Shown one piece after another: positions 63,385-64,000 of a DNA stretch of 64,000 bases. This stretch comes from Bog-793 sp963803025 (GTDB lineage: Bacteria; Actinomycetota; Acidimicrobiia; Acidimicrobiales; Bog-793). Each line of letters begins with the position of its first letter. The first letter of the stretch is position 1. The translations under genes and the position numbers were made by a program. The notes beneath the pieces were generated by a model. It was not told the origin of the DNA, did no database searches, and saw only the letters and a list, made by a program, of their open reading frames with translations. Location: the NCBI GenBank assembly GCA_963803025.1, contig CAWDKZ010000022.1, positions 12,585 to 76,584 on the forward strand, in the 5' to 3' direction.

Positions 63385-63451
63385 GCGCGCGCCGATCCGC
63401 GCGGTGAACATCAGATTGGCGTCGCTCCCCATCGAAGAGCGATGAGCTGAG

Positions 63452-63547
63452 TTACTTTCCGCGCCGCTGCCAGCGCGTGCGCTTCAGCATCTTCTTGTGC
63501 TTCTTCTTGCGCATGCGCTTGCGGCGCTTCTTGATCAACGATCCCAT
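63452..63547 (-). CDS. Small ribosomal protein bS22-like (AURKAIP1/COX24 motif, 31 residues)
   Basis: ATG 63547 to the stop at 63452 encodes 31 residues starting MGSLIKKRRKRMRKKKHKK and ending TRWQRRGK, about two thirds Lys/Arg. The KKRRKRMxKKKHKKxLxRTR pattern is that of the actinobacterial bS22 protein and the AURKAIP1/COX24 domain. bS22 sits near the decoding region of the 30S subunit in mycobacterial ribosomes. TAACGT lies 10 nt upstream (minus 63563-63558). It converges on ispE. The 162-residue frame that contains it in phase is not conserved upstream. Confidence 0.85.
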   Translation of the reverse strand: MGSLIKKRRKRMRKKKHKKMLKRTRWQRRGK

Positions 63548-63864
63548 GGCTCCGCAGACGTTAGCTGATGGAGACTGATCGGCGTCCAGAACGCACCACG
63601 GGTCCGGTTCGGGGAGTGGAGTTGGTCGGCCGGTCTCGACGGACCCGAACGTCCGCGGGAATGCTCGGCGGGAGATGTCGAGTGCGATCGGATTTCCGCG
63701 ACCGACGCCGGCGATTCCCACAGGAGGTCGCCGCGTCCTGGATTCGGCGGCCACGATCCGGCGAGAAGACACGAGGCGGCGGTCCTGTGGAAGGCTGGAG
63801 ACTCGCCGACGTGCACAAATGGCGTCCCGCAGGTCGGCGACAGAGGTGAGACGTCGTAGCCCGG
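63548..63864. other. Gene-free stretch between bS22 and tRNA-Gln
   Basis: About 317 bp. Apart from the bS22 promoter at its left end and, presumably, the tRNA promoter at its right end, I see nothing. The 93-codon plus-strand frame starting at 63568 is Arg-rich with no family resemblance. Confidence 0.5.
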
Positions 63865-63937
63865 TGGCGGGTAGTTCAAGAGGCAGAACGCCTGACTTTG
63901 GATCAGGAGGTTGGAGGTTCGAGTCCTCCCCCGCCAG
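63865..63937 (+). tRNA. tRNA-Gln (anticodon TTG)
   Basis: A full cloverleaf can be drawn. The acceptor TGGCGGG (63865-63871) pairs with CCCGCCA (63930-63936), with discriminator G63937. The D-stem is GTTC/GAAC. The anticodon stem CCTGA/TCAGG encloses loop CTTTGGA, with TTG at 63898-63900. The T-arm is GGAGG-TTCGAGT-CCTCC. The CCA end is not encoded (CAA follows the discriminator). It reads CAA, and CAG by wobble. Confidence 0.93.
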
Positions 63938-63949
63938 CAAGATAATACC

Positions 63950-63970
63950 AGCTCATATGGCATATGAGCT
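63950..63970. repeat. Near-perfect palindrome just 3' of tRNA-Gln
   Basis: Arms AGCTCATATG (63950-63959) and CATATGAGCT (63961-63970) flank a single G, 12 nt after the tRNA end. The surrounding sequence is AT-richer than the rest. It could be a terminator hairpin for the tRNA, a protein-binding site, or the edge of an integrated element. Confidence 0.6.
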
Positions 63971-64000
63971 CGAAGTAGGACAGCCGGTAACCCTCTGTGA

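Noticed and set aside
63568..63849. A 93-codon plus-strand frame beside bS22
   Set aside because: It has Arg-rich composition with no family resemblance, no ribosome site, and lies where a tRNA promoter is expected.

Overview
The window is a GC-rich (roughly 70% by eye) chromosomal segment from a mycothiol-using actinobacterium. Diagnostic genes are the fused E1/E2-like 2-oxoglutarate enzyme Kgd, the mycothiol S-conjugate amidase Mca, the PspA/PspAA/HtpX/PspAB set, and two tiny actinobacterial ribosomal proteins (bL37-like and bS22-like). The gene content would suit a deep-branching class such as Acidimicrobiia, but that placement is inference. Most genes are housekeeping. Many begin with a TANNNT -10 box only 6-9 nt before the start codon, the signature of leaderless mRNAs.

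Layout. 1-4.5 kb: minus-strand YfhO-like membrane protein (cut by the window edge), iron-permease-family protein, phosphoribosyltransferase and endonuclease IV (nfo). 4.5-12.8 kb: miaB, secA, prfB, ftsE, ftsX and a nucleotidyltransferase. 12.9-15.1 kb: a flavoprotein/epimerase pair on the minus strand. 15.2-21.6 kb: kgd, an unusual NYN nuclease with an S1-like domain, a FabZ-like dehydratase and an exonuclease III. 22.2-24.9 kb: pspA-pspAA-htpX-pspAB stress operon. 25-31.6 kb: mca, an SCP2 protein, a soluble PRC/MgtE_N/CBS protein, a secreted hydrolase, and an NRAMP-related transporter preceded by an M-box magnesium riboswitch. 31.6-35.4 kb: a cluster with a glycosyltransferase, two methyltransferases and an alpha-barrel protein, followed by a GDT1-type cation exchanger, pepN, a PfkB kinase and a hypothetical gene.

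40.6-55.5 kb is a nucleoside uptake and salvage locus: a BMP-type ABC transporter (binding protein, ATPase, two permeases), psuK/psuG, cdd, deoA, add, a phosphosugar mutase, punA and upp. deoA and the mutase each carry an apparent single-base frameshift. An AT-rich fragment of about 1 kb, holding a truncated PIN-domain gene and a partner gene cut at its 5' end, sits between psuG and cdd.

55.9-63.5 kb: a glycerophosphodiesterase, bL37, ychF, a DUF192 gene, rsmI, metG, tatD, rsmA, ispE and bS22. The window ends with a tRNA-Gln(TTG) followed at once by AT-richer sequence carrying a near-perfect palindrome. No CRISPR array, rRNA or recognisable transposase was seen.
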